DNA of 64,000 nt from Thermovenabulum gondwanense (lineage in GTDB: Bacteria; Bacillota; Thermosediminibacteria; Thermosediminibacterales; Thermosediminibacteraceae): the NCBI RefSeq assembly GCF_001601575.1, contig NZ_LOHZ01000022.1, positions 1 through 64,000 on the forward strand. Reading direction: 5' to 3'. Under the pieces are notes generated by a model that saw nothing but the letters and a program-made list of their open reading frames with translations, ran no database searches and was not told the origin of the DNA. This document shows, piece by piece, positions 48,238-56,397 of the stretch. Each line of letters opens with the position of its first letter. Position 1 is the stretch's first letter. The position numbers and the translations under genes are program-made.

Positions 48238-49092
48238 ATGGAACAAAAAAAGGGCAGGCTGTTTTTATGCCCTACCCCCATAGGAAACCTGGAAGATATC
48301 ACCTTAAGGGTTTTAAAGATATTAAAAGAGGTGGAAGTTATAGCAGCTGAAGACACCCGGGTTACAAGAAAGCTGATGAACCATTACGGCATAAAAAAGC
48401 CCTTGATTTCCTACCACGAACACAATAAAACTAAAAAAGGTGAAGAAATAATAAAATTACTGCTGGAAGGCCGGGATGTAGCTCTGGTTTCGGACGCGGG
48501 GACACCGGGTATTTCCGACCCGGGAGAGGAGCTTGTTAAAGCAGCTATAGGAGAAAATATAAAAGTTGTTCCTCTACCCGGTCCATCAGCCTTTGTTACG
48601 GCATTAATAGCTTCGGGCTTTTCTACCAGAAGATTTGCTTTTGAAGGTTTTCTTCCTAAAAAAGATAAAGAGAGGGAAAAAATACTTAACAATCTTTTAA
48701 ATGAAAATAGAACCGTAATTTTTTACGAGTCGCCTCACAGGATAGTTAAATTTTTGGAAGAACTTAAAGAAAAAATGGGAAATCGGAGGGTTGTCATTGC
48801 CAGGGAGCTGACCAAAATCCATGAGGAGTTTTTCCGGGGGACGGTAGAAGAAGCTCTATTAAAATTTAATGCGGAAGAACCGAGGGGAGAATTTGTCATT
48901 ATTATCGAAGGGGTTTCAAAAGAAGAGACAGACGATATTTCTCTTGAAAATGTGAAGGAAAAGGCACTGGAAAAGGTAAGGGAATATTTAAAAGGCGGGA
49001 TGACAAAGAGCCAGGCGGTAAAAAAGGTTTCGAAAGAGCTTAATATATCGAAAAACGAGCTTTACAGCGATATCCACAAGGGGATAACTTAA
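48238..49092 (+). CDS. rsmI: 16S rRNA 2'-O-ribose C1402 methyltransferase RsmI
   Basis: 284-residue SAM-dependent methyltransferase of the tetrapyrrole-methylase fold: LFLCPTPIGNLEDITLRVL start, AAEDTRVTRKLMNHYGI, and LVSDAGTPGISDPGEELV near residue 85. ATG at 48238 with GGGAGG. Precedes abrB-like gene as in the yabC-abrB neighbourhood of B. subtilis. Confidence 0.97.
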   Translation: MEQKKGRLFLCPTPIGNLEDITLRVLKILKEVEVIAAEDTRVTRKLMNHYGIKKPLISYHEHNKTKKGEEIIKLLLEGRDVALVSDAGTPGISDPGEELVKAAIGENIKVVPLPGPSAFVTALIASGFSTRRFAFEGFLPKKDKEREKILNNLLNENRTVIFYESPHRIVKFLEELKEKMGNRRVVIARELTKIHEEFFRGTVEEALLKFNAEEPRGEFVIIIEGVSKEETDDISLENVKEKALEKVREYLKGGMTKSQAVKKVSKELNISKNELYSDIHKGIT

Positions 49093-49102
49093 AAATTAAA
49101 AA

Positions 49103-49134
49103 GGCAGGTAGTTTTCCTTCCTGCCAGAATTTTT
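49103..49134. terminator. Bidirectional terminator between rsmI and abrB-like gene
   Basis: GGCAGG (49103-49108) pairs with CCTGCC (49120-49125); a T-rich stretch follows on the plus strand and CTTTTTAATTTTT on the minus strand, serving both convergent genes. Confidence 0.75.
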
Positions 49135-49135
49135 C

Positions 49136-49384
49136 TTAAGGGTTAGTGATTTCGCTTATACATTTTTTGCAAATATTTTTTCCCTTGAAATTTACCACTT
49201 CTTCAGCGTCAGCGTTTCCGCAAAAGATGCAGCCGGGTTCATATTTTCTTAAAATTATTTTGTCGCCATCCACATATATTTCAAGAGGGTCTTTTTCGGA
49301 AATGTTTAATACCCTCCTCAATTCTATAGGGATGACTACTCTTCCCAGCTCGTCAACTTTTCGGACGACCCCCGTCGATTTCAC
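49136..49384 (-). CDS. abrB: AbrB family transition-state regulator
   Basis: 82-residue DNA-binding regulator. Swapped-hairpin AbrB domain: STGVVRKVDELGRVVIPIEL then RRVLNISEKDPLEIYVDGDK. The C-terminus differs from B. subtilis AbrB in carrying two CxxC pairs (CIFCGNADAEE ... ICKKCISEI), a likely zinc ribbon. GTG at 49384 is chosen for the AAAGGGGGCG site; the longer frame to 49471 is not family-like. Opposite orientation to neighbours, with its own promoter, as abrB in B. subtilis. Confidence 0.9.
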   Translation of the reverse strand: MKSTGVVRKVDELGRVVIPIELRRVLNISEKDPLEIYVDGDKIILRKYEPGCIFCGNADAEEVVNFKGKNICKKCISEITNP

Positions 49385-49421
49385 AAATTTCGCCCCCTTT
49401 CGACAAATTTTTCTTAACAAG

Positions 49422-49450
49422 AAGATACCATTTATGTAAAAAAAAGTCAA
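49422..49450 (-). promoter_or_regulatory. Candidate abrB promoter
   Basis: Minus-strand TTGACT (49445-49450) and TATCTT (49422-49427), 17-base spacer, 38 bases before the GTG start. Confidence 0.55.
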
Positions 49451-49501
49451 TATTTGTTTATTTTTACACAAGGTTTAAGGCAGTTTAGAAAGGATGACAC
49501 C

Positions 49502-50461
49502 ATGGAAAGGATAAGCGAGGATTTTAAGGAAAAAATCAAAAAAACCGCCGAAATGCTGAAAAACAGGGGATTAAAAAAGCCCGGTGGGGAAGCTGTTAGA
49601 AAGCTCATAAAAGATAATCATGTGGGAGAATTTTTAAAGGCAGAAAGGCTTGGGGAAAAGGATTTGGACAAAATTAAATTGGAAGGCGGGATAGCCGGAG
49701 TTGATGGCTCAATAAATAGTATCGGGGGTGTTTATCCTTATATAATTTTTATAAAAAGGGCTCTCGGCATTTCTTCTGAGAAAAGCCGGGAGGAAATTGA
49801 GCTTTCGGAAGTGGATTCCCCTTTGCTTATGGAGGAACAAATTAAAGAAGAAGATTACAGGGCATTGCAGAAAAAACGGCTTGCCGAGCTGGAAGCGGAG
49901 GCGGCAAGGCAGGTTTTAACAAAGTTTCGCCCGAAGGTGCTTTTTTTGGATGGGTCCTTAGTCAGGTTTAAAATCGAAGCAAAAAGTTGTTTTGATCAAA
50001 TAAAGGATATAGCGTTAAAAAACGATGTCGTAATAGCAGGGCTGGTAGAGGGTATTTCAACCTCTGTAATCAGCGGATCTATTAATAAGGGGCTTCCTCT
50101 GGAATTCAGGTATGCTGCGGACTGGGAAATATTAATGGGAGCGATGGATGAGGGTGAATACTTAGAAATAAAATCCGGACTTTTTAAAGAAGGTTTCAGG
50201 ACGCTTTTTATGAGGAGCTCTAATGATCCAAAACCGATAGGAGTGGATATTCTGGAAGAACAAAAGGATTATACCCGCTTTATAGCCAACCTTGTTTACA
50301 CTTTGACTCCCGAAAACGGCAGAGGAATCCCCCTCTGGATGGATATCGTGGATAAAAAGGTAAAAATTACCGATTCTTTTATGGAGGCTGTGATTAATGG
50401 TTTTTTAGGAGAGGATTTTCTTGAAATCATTACACCTAAGAGGGAAAAGAGAAATCCTTAG
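49502..50461 (+). CDS. nurA: NurA-domain nuclease
   Basis: 319-residue protein with the NurA fold, a 5'-3' DNA end nuclease that works inside the HerA hexamer in archaea and Deinococcus-Thermus. The metal-site blocks are GGIAGVDGSINSIGG (Asp68) and KVLFLDGSLVRFKI near residue 157, as in NurA/RNase H-like folds. ATG at 49502 is chosen for GAAAGG upstream; the longer frame from 49454 extends into the AbrB promoter. The herA gene follows after 21 bases. Repair or defence role: see the pair. Confidence 0.87.
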   Translation: MERISEDFKEKIKKTAEMLKNRGLKKPGGEAVRKLIKDNHVGEFLKAERLGEKDLDKIKLEGGIAGVDGSINSIGGVYPYIIFIKRALGISSEKSREEIELSEVDSPLLMEEQIKEEDYRALQKKRLAELEAEAARQVLTKFRPKVLFLDGSLVRFKIEAKSCFDQIKDIALKNDVVIAGLVEGISTSVISGSINKGLPLEFRYAADWEILMGAMDEGEYLEIKSGLFKEGFRTLFMRSSNDPKPIGVDILEEQKDYTRFIANLVYTLTPENGRGIPLWMDIVDKKVKITDSFMEAVINGFLGEDFLEIITPKREKRNP

Positions 50462-50482
50462 TTAAGAAGGGAGAAGGAAAAA

Positions 50483-52318
50483 ATGAACGTGGTGGGTCTT
50501 ACAACCTCCCATGAGGTTTATATAGCTTCAAAGGAGCGAAAGTTCAGAATAAATGAATTAATACTTATTGAGGATCCCAATCAAGGCCCGGTAATAGGTG
50601 AGGTATCGGAAACCTTTTCTTATAACAGGTACATCCCTTTTTCTTTGAATCACGATTTTTTTGATGTTAAGGTAGTGGAATCCTTAAAAAGGCTGGGTTA
50701 CAGCATAGATGAAGAAGAAATAAATGTGGCAAAGGTTAAGTTAATGACCGAAACCACTTATCCCATTGTAACAGGCTCTAAGGCAAGGATACCCGACTTT
50801 CTTGAGGTTAAAGATATACTTGTAAGGGGAAGTAAGGAGGATGGCCTTGTCATAGGCGAAATAAAACATACCGAGGAAACAGCACAAACAATGGAAGAAG
50901 AGTTAAAGGGACTATTTTATATATTGAACAAAGGAAAAACTGAAAAAACAAAAAGCGTGCCTTTTATATTAGACCTCAGGTCCTTTCAGCAATATCCCCA
51001 TATCGGCATTTTCGGGGGTTCCGGCTCGGGAAAATCCTTTGGTATGAGGGTAATAATGGAAGAATTGATGAAAAAAGGAATCCCTTCTATCATACTGGAT
51101 CCCCATTACGAAATGGATTTTTCCACCTCTTCAGATATCGGGGAAAGGCCGGATTTTAGCGATTGCTACCAGAAATTCCAGATCGGTGAGGACATTGGTG
51201 TAGAATTTTCGGCATTGACCACAAGAGACCTCCTGGATCTTTTATCCGCCGTTAAACCTTTGACGGAGGCGATGTCCAGTGCTATAGAAATCCTCTTTAA
51301 AAGGGGAGATAGCTACGCCAGTTTTTCCTCAAGGGTTGAAGATCTATGCGAAGCTTTAGAGATGGGCAAGGCAAAGCTGGATAAAATGCTCGCATTGGAA
51401 GGAATAAAAGAAATCGAAAAAGAAAAATACAGGCGCTTAAGGGAGCTGGTAGAAGAGTATTCCAATATTCCCCTTCCCTCCGTTCAGGGTATTTCCTGGA
51501 GGTTGAAAAGACTTTATTACTCGGGGATTTTCAGCCATGATATAAACCCGGTAATAAGAGCGTTAAAGTCTGGTAAACTTTCGGTAATACAGGGACCCAT
51601 TTGGCTTTTACAGGTGTTTGCAACTTACATTCTTTCAAGTTTGTACAGAAAAAGAAGGGATTACAAGGATGGAGAACTAAGAGGAGAAAAAAACTTTGAA
51701 TATTTTCCGCCCTTTGTCGTCGCCACGGATGAAGCCCATAATTTTGCCCCCAAAGGTTATGATGCCCCCAGCAAGGGCATAATAAAAGAAATAGCGCAGG
51801 AAGGGAGAAAATACGGGGTATTCCTGGTATTAGCCACACAAAGGCCTACCCTTTTAGATGAAACCGTTACCGCTCAGCTAAATACCAAAATAATATTCAG
51901 GACGGTAAGGGGCAATGACATAAGCACCTTGATGGAGGAGACGGATTTGAGCTCCGAGGAAGCAAAAAGGCTTCCCTATCTTCCCTCAGGGGATGCCTTT
52001 GTCTCCACTCCGCTATTCGGCAGGACGATCGCAATAAGGGTAAGGTATCCTTACTCCATGAGCCCTCATTTGAAAAATCCGTTTGACGAGCTAATAGAAA
52101 AAAACACTCAGGAGCTGGAAGAATATTATGAACTAATTAAAAAGGAATTGCCAATATATGAATCAAATCTTTTGAGGGTTGCGAAAAATATAAGTTCACA
52201 AAATTCAAAGGTTGTAATGGAAGTTAATGCTTTAAAAAATCTTTTAGAAGAAATGGTTAAAAAGGGGAAAATAAAAAAAGAGATATCTCCCCTCGGCTGT
52301 TTCTACACTGAAGCTTGA
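50483..52318 (+). CDS. herA: HerA-family DNA translocase/helicase
   Basis: 611-residue FtsK/HerA superfamily ATPase. N-terminal beta-barrel (HAS-like) domain to about residue 120; Walker A FGGSGSGKSFGMRVI near residue 177; Walker B VVATDEAHNFAP near residue 412; then LVLATQRPTLLDETVTAQLN and arginine-finger region NTKIIFRTVRGND. With NurA it forms a DNA-end resection machine. The gene pair sits between abrB and metG, where B. subtilis has nothing comparable. The T-box promoter of metG begins inside its last codons. Confidence 0.9.
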   Translation: MNVVGLTTSHEVYIASKERKFRINELILIEDPNQGPVIGEVSETFSYNRYIPFSLNHDFFDVKVVESLKRLGYSIDEEEINVAKVKLMTETTYPIVTGSKARIPDFLEVKDILVRGSKEDGLVIGEIKHTEETAQTMEEELKGLFYILNKGKTEKTKSVPFILDLRSFQQYPHIGIFGGSGSGKSFGMRVIMEELMKKGIPSIILDPHYEMDFSTSSDIGERPDFSDCYQKFQIGEDIGVEFSALTTRDLLDLLSAVKPLTEAMSSAIEILFKRGDSYASFSSRVEDLCEALEMGKAKLDKMLALEGIKEIEKEKYRRLRELVEEYSNIPLPSVQGISWRLKRLYYSGIFSHDINPVIRALKSGKLSVIQGPIWLLQVFATYILSSLYRKRRDYKDGELRGEKNFEYFPPFVVATDEAHNFAPKGYDAPSKGIIKEIAQEGRKYGVFLVLATQRPTLLDETVTAQLNTKIIFRTVRGNDISTLMEETDLSSEEAKRLPYLPSGDAFVSTPLFGRTIAIRVRYPYSMSPHLKNPFDELIEKNTQELEEYYELIKKELPIYESNLLRVAKNISSQNSKVVMEVNALKNLLEEMVKKGKIKKEISPLGCFYTEA

Positions 52319-52345
52319 CAGGGTGCGGAAAAACTGGTATATAAT
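52315..52345 (+). promoter_or_regulatory. Promoter of metG T-box transcript
   Basis: TTGACA (52315-52320) and TATAAT (52340-52345), 19-base spacer (or TATATA at 52338 with 17). The -35 overlaps the herA stop codon. Confidence 0.65.
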
Positions 52346-52354
52346 AGATAAACT

Positions 52355-52584
52355 CCATAAGACTTCAATGAAGGGTTGAGTAGGCAAAAATAAAGGCCAA
52401 AGAGAGCCGGGTGAGGTGAAAGCCGGTGCCTGCTTTTTGCCGAACATGGACCCGGAGAAACCTTTGCCGAAGTATTTTCAGGTAAAGGCGGGTAAAAGCC
52501 CGATAAAGCTAAAAGGCCGAAAAGGCGAATTAGGGTGGTACCGCGGGTTACCCTCGCCCCTTTGTGGATGGGCGGGGGTTTTTT
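52355..52584 (+). promoter_or_regulatory. T-box riboswitch, methionine (ATG specifier)
   Basis: tRNA-sensing leader of metG. Stem I is visible: GGGT (52373) pairs ACCC (52450), and GGCAAAAA (52383-52390) pairs TTTTTGCC (52434-52441). The loop between them has AGTA on one side and GAACATGG on the other, exposing specifier ATG at 52446-52448. The T-box AGGGTGGTACCGCGGG is at 52532-52547; its TGGT matches the ACCA end of elongator tRNA-Met. The terminator stem CCCTCGCCC / GGGCGGGGG with TTTTTT ends at 52584. Uncharged tRNA-Met should favour antitermination and raise metG expression. Confidence 0.95.
52551..52584 (+). terminator. T-box terminator of metG leader
   Basis: CCCTCGCCC (52551-52559) and GGGCGGGGG (52570-52578) followed by TTTTTT; the alternative antiterminator uses the preceding T-box sequence. 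Confidence 0.88.
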
Positions 52585-52620
52585 AATTTTAAGATTTATG
52601 AAGGAAAAGGAGGGCAATCA

Positions 52621-54546
52621 ATGGAAGGAAAAACTTTTTATATTACAACTCCAATATACTATCCCAGCGATAAACTCCACATAGGTCATTCCTATACAAC
52701 TGTTGCAGCCGATGCTATGGCCCGCTTTAAAAGGCTAACCGGCCACGATGTTTTCTTTTTAACGGGAACCGACGAACACGGTCAAAAGATCCAGAGGAAA
52801 GCCCAGGAGAAAGGAAAGACTCCAAAGGAATACGTGGATGAAATAGTAGATTGGATAAAAGAATTATGGAAGATACTTGACATTTCTTATGATCATTTCA
52901 TAAGAACTACCGATGATTACCACGTGAAAGGCGTTCAGGAAATTTTTAGAAGGCTTTACGAAAAGGGAGATATTTATAAGGGCGAATACGAAGGATGGTA
53001 CTGCACACCCTGCGAATCCTTTTTTACCGAAAGGGAACTGGTGGAAGGCAGGTGCCCAGATTGCGGCAGGGATGTGGAGCTGGTAAAGGAGGAGGCTTAC
53101 TTTTTCAGGCTGTCAAAATATCGGGATAAATTAATTGATTACATTGAGAAAAATCCCGATTTTATACAACCCCCATCCAGGAAGAATGAAATGTTAAATA
53201 ACTTTTTAAAGCCGGGACTGGAGGACCTTTGCGTATCACGAACAAGCTTTGATTGGGGGATTCCCGTTACCTTTGACGAAGGGCATGTGGTTTACGTGTG
53301 GATCGATGCCCTTTCCAATTACATCACGGCTCTTGGATATCCTTTTAATAATGAGCTTTTTAATAAATACTGGCCGGCGGATGTACACCTGGTTGGGAAG
53401 GAAATAGTAAGGTTCCATACCATTATTTGGCCTGCTATGCTTATGGCTTTGGACCTTCCCCTTCCCAGGAGGGTTTTCGGCCATGGATGGCTTATTCTGG
53501 AAGGCGGCAAGATGTCAAAATCCAAGGGTAACGTGGTAGATCCAAGAATGCTGGTGGACCTTTACGGTGTGGATGCAATCAGATACTTTTTATTGAGGGA
53601 AATTCCTTTTGGAGCTGATGGCAATTTTTCCAACGATGCCCTTGTCGATAGAATAAATTACGACCTTGCCAACGATTTGGGGAATTTGCTTTCCCGGACC
53701 GTAACAATGCTGGAAAAGTACTGTGAAGGCAGAATACCTGCCTTCGGGGAGTTCACAAAAGAAGATAAAGAGCTCATAGCTATGGCAAAATCCCTTCCGC
53801 AAAAAATAGAATCCTTGATGGATTCCTTCGAGTTTTCCGAAGCCTTAAAAGAGATCTGGCAGTTCATTGGCAGGGCGAACAAATATATTGACGAAACGGC
53901 ACCCTGGGTTCTTGCAAAGGAAGAAGGAAAAAGAGAAAGGCTCCATACCGTTCTTTACAACCTTGCCGAATCCCTGAGGGTGATTTCCATCCACATATCG
54001 CCTTTTATGCCCAATACGCCCGGTAAAATCAGAAAGCAGCTGGGGATTCCCGGGGATATTTGCACCTGGGAAGCGGCAAAAGAGTGGGGATTGCTGTCAC
54101 CGGGAGCAAAGATAGGACAAAAAGAGATTATTTTCCCGAGAATCGAAAAGAATACGGAAAACGATAAAAAAACAAAAGAAGAAGAAACCAGAGCAAAGGG
54201 AAATCAAAACCTGGAAGGATTGAATTTAATTACAATAGAAGATTTTGGGAAGGTGGAGCTGCGGGTGGCAGAAGTGATTGAAGCGGAAAAAATACAGGGT
54301 GCGGATAAGCTTTTAAAACTCCAGGTTAAAATAGGAGAAGAAAAGAGGCAGATAGTAGCGGGGATAGCAAAATTTTACTCACCCGAAGAACTCATAGGCA
54401 AAAAAATAGTAGTTGTAGCAAATTTGAAACCTGCAAAACTGAAGGGAGTGGAATCCCAGGGGATGTTACTTGCGGCTTCCATTGATGATAAACTCTCAAT
54501 AATTACTGTAGAAAGGGATGTACCGTCAGGAGCGAAAGTAAAATAA
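52621..54546 (+). CDS. metG: Methionyl-tRNA synthetase
   Basis: 641-residue class I synthetase with dimerising C-terminal domain. HIGH motif LHIGHSYTTV near residue 20; zinc Cys in YCTPCESFF and GRCPDCGRD (near 125-150); KMSKSKGN near residue 300; C-terminal EMAP-like tRNA-binding domain from about residue 535 (DFGKVELRVAEVIEAEKIQG). ATG at 52621 with GGAGGG. Regulated by the Met T-box. tatD follows 7 bases later. Confidence 0.98.
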   Translation: MEGKTFYITTPIYYPSDKLHIGHSYTTVAADAMARFKRLTGHDVFFLTGTDEHGQKIQRKAQEKGKTPKEYVDEIVDWIKELWKILDISYDHFIRTTDDYHVKGVQEIFRRLYEKGDIYKGEYEGWYCTPCESFFTERELVEGRCPDCGRDVELVKEEAYFFRLSKYRDKLIDYIEKNPDFIQPPSRKNEMLNNFLKPGLEDLCVSRTSFDWGIPVTFDEGHVVYVWIDALSNYITALGYPFNNELFNKYWPADVHLVGKEIVRFHTIIWPAMLMALDLPLPRRVFGHGWLILEGGKMSKSKGNVVDPRMLVDLYGVDAIRYFLLREIPFGADGNFSNDALVDRINYDLANDLGNLLSRTVTMLEKYCEGRIPAFGEFTKEDKELIAMAKSLPQKIESLMDSFEFSEALKEIWQFIGRANKYIDETAPWVLAKEEGKRERLHTVLYNLAESLRVISIHISPFMPNTPGKIRKQLGIPGDICTWEAAKEWGLLSPGAKIGQKEIIFPRIEKNTENDKKTKEEETRAKGNQNLEGLNLITIEDFGKVELRVAEVIEAEKIQGADKLLKLQVKIGEEKRQIVAGIAKFYSPEELIGKKIVVVANLKPAKLKGVESQGMLLAASIDDKLSIITVERDVPSGAKVK

Positions 54547-54553
54547 GGGGCTG

Positions 54554-55318
54554 ATGGTTTTGTACTTGGATGTTCACGCTCATATAGACGATGAGGCTTT
54601 TAACAATGATAGATATGAATTAATCGAAAAAATAAAAAGAGAAGGGGTTTTCTTCATTAACGCCGGGGTTGACGTAGAATCCAGTGCCTTGTCGGTTGAG
54701 CTTTCAAAAAACGAAAACGTATATGCAGCCGTGGGGGTTCACCCCCACGAAGCTGCAAAAACCAATAAAGGCTTTATTGATGAGCTGAAAAGATTTTCAA
54801 AAAATTCAAAGGTAGTAGCCATCGGCGAGGTAGGGCTGGATTACCACTACAATTTTTCTCCTAAACAAAAGCAGTTAGGGGTTTTCAAAGAACAGCTTTA
54901 TTTAGCGGGTGAGCTCAATCTTCCGGTGGTGGTACACGACAGGGAGGCGCATGAGGATGTGTTAAAGCTGCTGGAAGAAGTGGGAACCCAAAAGGTCATG
55001 CTCCATTGTTTTTCAGGGGACCTTTATATGGCAGAAGAGGCCTTAAAAAAAGGGTATTATTTCTCCTTCGGAGGTTCGATGACTTTCAAAAAAAATGAAG
55101 GGGGAAGGGAAATAATAAAAAAACTGCCGGTAAAAAGAACTTTCCTGGAAACCGATTCCCCTTACCTTACACCCGAGCCCTTTCGCGGTAAAAGAAACGA
55201 CCCTACTTTTATAAAGATCATTTACGATTATTTTGCACAATTAAAAGAAACAGGGTTAAATGAAATAAAAAAGTTAATGAGGGAAAATGCCGCGGAGTTT
55301 TTTGGGATCTACATTTAA
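54554..55318 (+). CDS. tatD: TatD family metal-dependent DNase
   Basis: 254-residue TIM-barrel hydrolase. Metal ligands: DVHAHIDDEAF at the N-terminus, GEVGLDYHYNFSPK near residue 95, VVHDREAHEDVL, HCFSGDL and FLETDSPYL. ATG at 54554. Adjacent to metG as yabD in B. subtilis. A TatD-associated radical SAM gene lies downstream after trpP. Confidence 0.95.
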   Translation: MVLYLDVHAHIDDEAFNNDRYELIEKIKREGVFFINAGVDVESSALSVELSKNENVYAAVGVHPHEAAKTNKGFIDELKRFSKNSKVVAIGEVGLDYHYNFSPKQKQLGVFKEQLYLAGELNLPVVVHDREAHEDVLKLLEEVGTQKVMLHCFSGDLYMAEEALKKGYYFSFGGSMTFKKNEGGREIIKKLPVKRTFLETDSPYLTPEPFRGKRNDPTFIKIIYDYFAQLKETGLNEIKKLMRENAAEFFGIYI

Positions 55319-55354
55319 AATAAAAAAATTTTTGTAAAAAGTTTTAAAACTATA

Positions 55355-55382
55355 TTGCTTTTTTTTGAAAAATGCATATAAT
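55355..55382 (+). promoter_or_regulatory. Candidate promoter of Trp T-box transcript
   Basis: TTGCTT (55355-55360) and perfect TATAAT (55377-55382), 16-base spacer, about 40 bases before stem I. Confidence 0.55.
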
Positions 55383-55628
55383 ATTTTATAAAACTAAAAC
55401 TTTAATTTGGTAAATTTCGATGAAGGGGAAAAGTAGCCTTACCGGAAGGTTAAAGAGAGCTGCCGGCGGTGGAAAGGCGGTACCGAAAGGTAGGGTGAAT
55501 GGGCCCTGAAGATGTGGCAGCGAAAGGGAAAAGTAGCTGCTGCCGGGTAAGCCCTCCGTTAAAAAAGGGGCATGGTATCGCCGATACGGCCGTACCAGAA
55601 AAGGGAGTCCTGCTTTCAGGTGGCAATC

Positions 55629-55665
55629 ACGGCATTTCGTCCTGATGGGTGAAATGCCGTTTTTT
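55629..55665 (+). terminator. First (inner) terminator of Trp T-box leader
   Basis: ACGGCATTTC (55629-55638) and GAAATGCCGT (55651-55660), perfect 10-bp stem, followed by TTTTT. Its 5' arm shares ACGGC with a possible antiterminator pairing to GCCGT at 55589-55593. Confidence 0.8.
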
Positions 55666-55704
55666 GTTATAGGCAGGACTAATGAGGGTGGCACCGCGGA
55701 TAAA

Positions 55705-55737
55705 GCATCCGTCCCGGAGGGGATGGGTGCTTTTTTT
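55705..55737 (+). terminator. Second (canonical) terminator of Trp T-box leader
   Basis: GCATCCGTCCC (55705-55715) and GGGATGGGTGC (55720-55730), 11 bp with two wobbles, followed by seven Ts, 31 bases before the transporter start. Confidence 0.9.
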
Positions 55738-55768
55738 ATTAAATTAATTTTAAAGAAGGGGGATTTTT

Positions 55769-56278
55769 ATGAAGTTAAGGGAGTCTATCTTAACCGCTCT
55801 TTTAATGGCAATCGGCTATGTTTTACATCAGGTGACTCCGCCCATTGTTGCCGGAATGAGGCCGAATTTCCTTCTTGTTATGCTCTTCCTTTCGATCTTT
55901 ATTAATCCGAAACCCGCTAACGCGCTTCTCGCTGGTTTTTTAGGAGGGGTATTTGCCGCCCTTTCCACCACCTTCCCGGGTGGGCAAATTGCAAACATCG
56001 TTGATGAACTTATTACATCTCAGGTGATTGCATTACTTGTCAGGGTTACACCCAATTTAAACCGACAAATAGCGGTACCTATCTTCACCCTGCTGGGAAC
56101 GATGATAAGCGGAGCAATATTTTTATCGGTGGCAATGATAGTGGTGGGAGCTCTTCCGACTGCCTTTTCTACCCTTTATACGGTAGTTGTTCTGCCTACC
56201 GCTGCCATAAACACCGTGGTAGGTGCAATATTATATAATTTGGCAAGAACGGCTCTGAGAACGGTAGTAAAATTTTAG
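55769..56278 (+). CDS. trpP: Tryptophan transporter (TrpP family)
   Basis: 169-residue membrane protein with about five hydrophobic segments, an S-component-like tryptophan transporter: ALLMAIGYVLHQVTPPIVAG start and GMRPNFLLVMLFLSIFINPK. The Trp-specific T-box upstream independently supports tryptophan as substrate. ATG at 55769 with AAGAAGGGGG. A terminator follows, so it is a single-gene unit inserted between tatD and rsmA. Confidence 0.92.
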   Translation: MKLRESILTALLMAIGYVLHQVTPPIVAGMRPNFLLVMLFLSIFINPKPANALLAGFLGGVFAALSTTFPGGQIANIVDELITSQVIALLVRVTPNLNRQIAVPIFTLLGTMISGAIFLSVAMIVVGALPTAFSTLYTVVVLPTAAINTVVGAILYNLARTALRTVVKF

Positions 56279-56292
56279 GTATCTTTTTGAGC

Positions 56293-56318
56293 TGCCCCTG
56301 TAAAAGGGGCATTTTTTT
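56293..56318 (+). terminator. Terminator after trpP
   Basis: TGCCCC (56293-56298) and GGGGCA (56306-56311) with a 7-base loop, followed by seven Ts. Confidence 0.88.
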
Positions 56319-56397
56319 ATTTAATTTTTCATTGTGTAGAATTTTAATTTGTGTTAAAATAGCATAGAAAAATCCTAAGAGAATGGGCGGGGCGATT

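Larger units (their letters stand above)
55418..55737 (+). promoter_or_regulatory. T-box riboswitch, tryptophan (TGG specifier), with two T-box/terminator modules
   Basis: Leader of the tryptophan transporter gene. Stem I: AGGG (55424) pairs CCCT (55504), and CCTTACC (55437-55443) pairs GGTAGGG (55489-55495). The intervening loop has AGTA and TGAATGGG, exposing specifier TGG at 55500-55502. A first T-box-like motif, AGGTGGCAATCACGG (55618-55632), is followed by a terminator hairpin. A second, canonical AGGGTGGCACCGCGG (55685-55699), is followed by another terminator. Both carry TGGC, matching the GCCA end of tRNA-Trp. An 8-bp pair AGTCCTGC (55606) / GCAGGACT (55673) encloses the first module. 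Confidence 0.92.

Noticed and set aside
48123-48356. 77-codon minus-strand frame over the rsmI start
   Set aside because: It overlaps the well-supported rsmI in antisense, has no ribosome site and no family-like content.
49422-52318. nurA-herA as part of a larger defence island
   Set aside because: Flanking genes (abrB, metG, tatD) are core genes in conserved order; no restriction, toxin or transposase genes are present.
55509-55560. Second GGGAAAAGTAGC in the Trp leader, looking like a duplicated stem I
   Set aside because: It lies in a GGCAGC/GCTGCC hairpin after stem I. AGTA/GAA S-turn sequences are expected in both stem I and stem II of T-boxes, so it is better explained as stem II.
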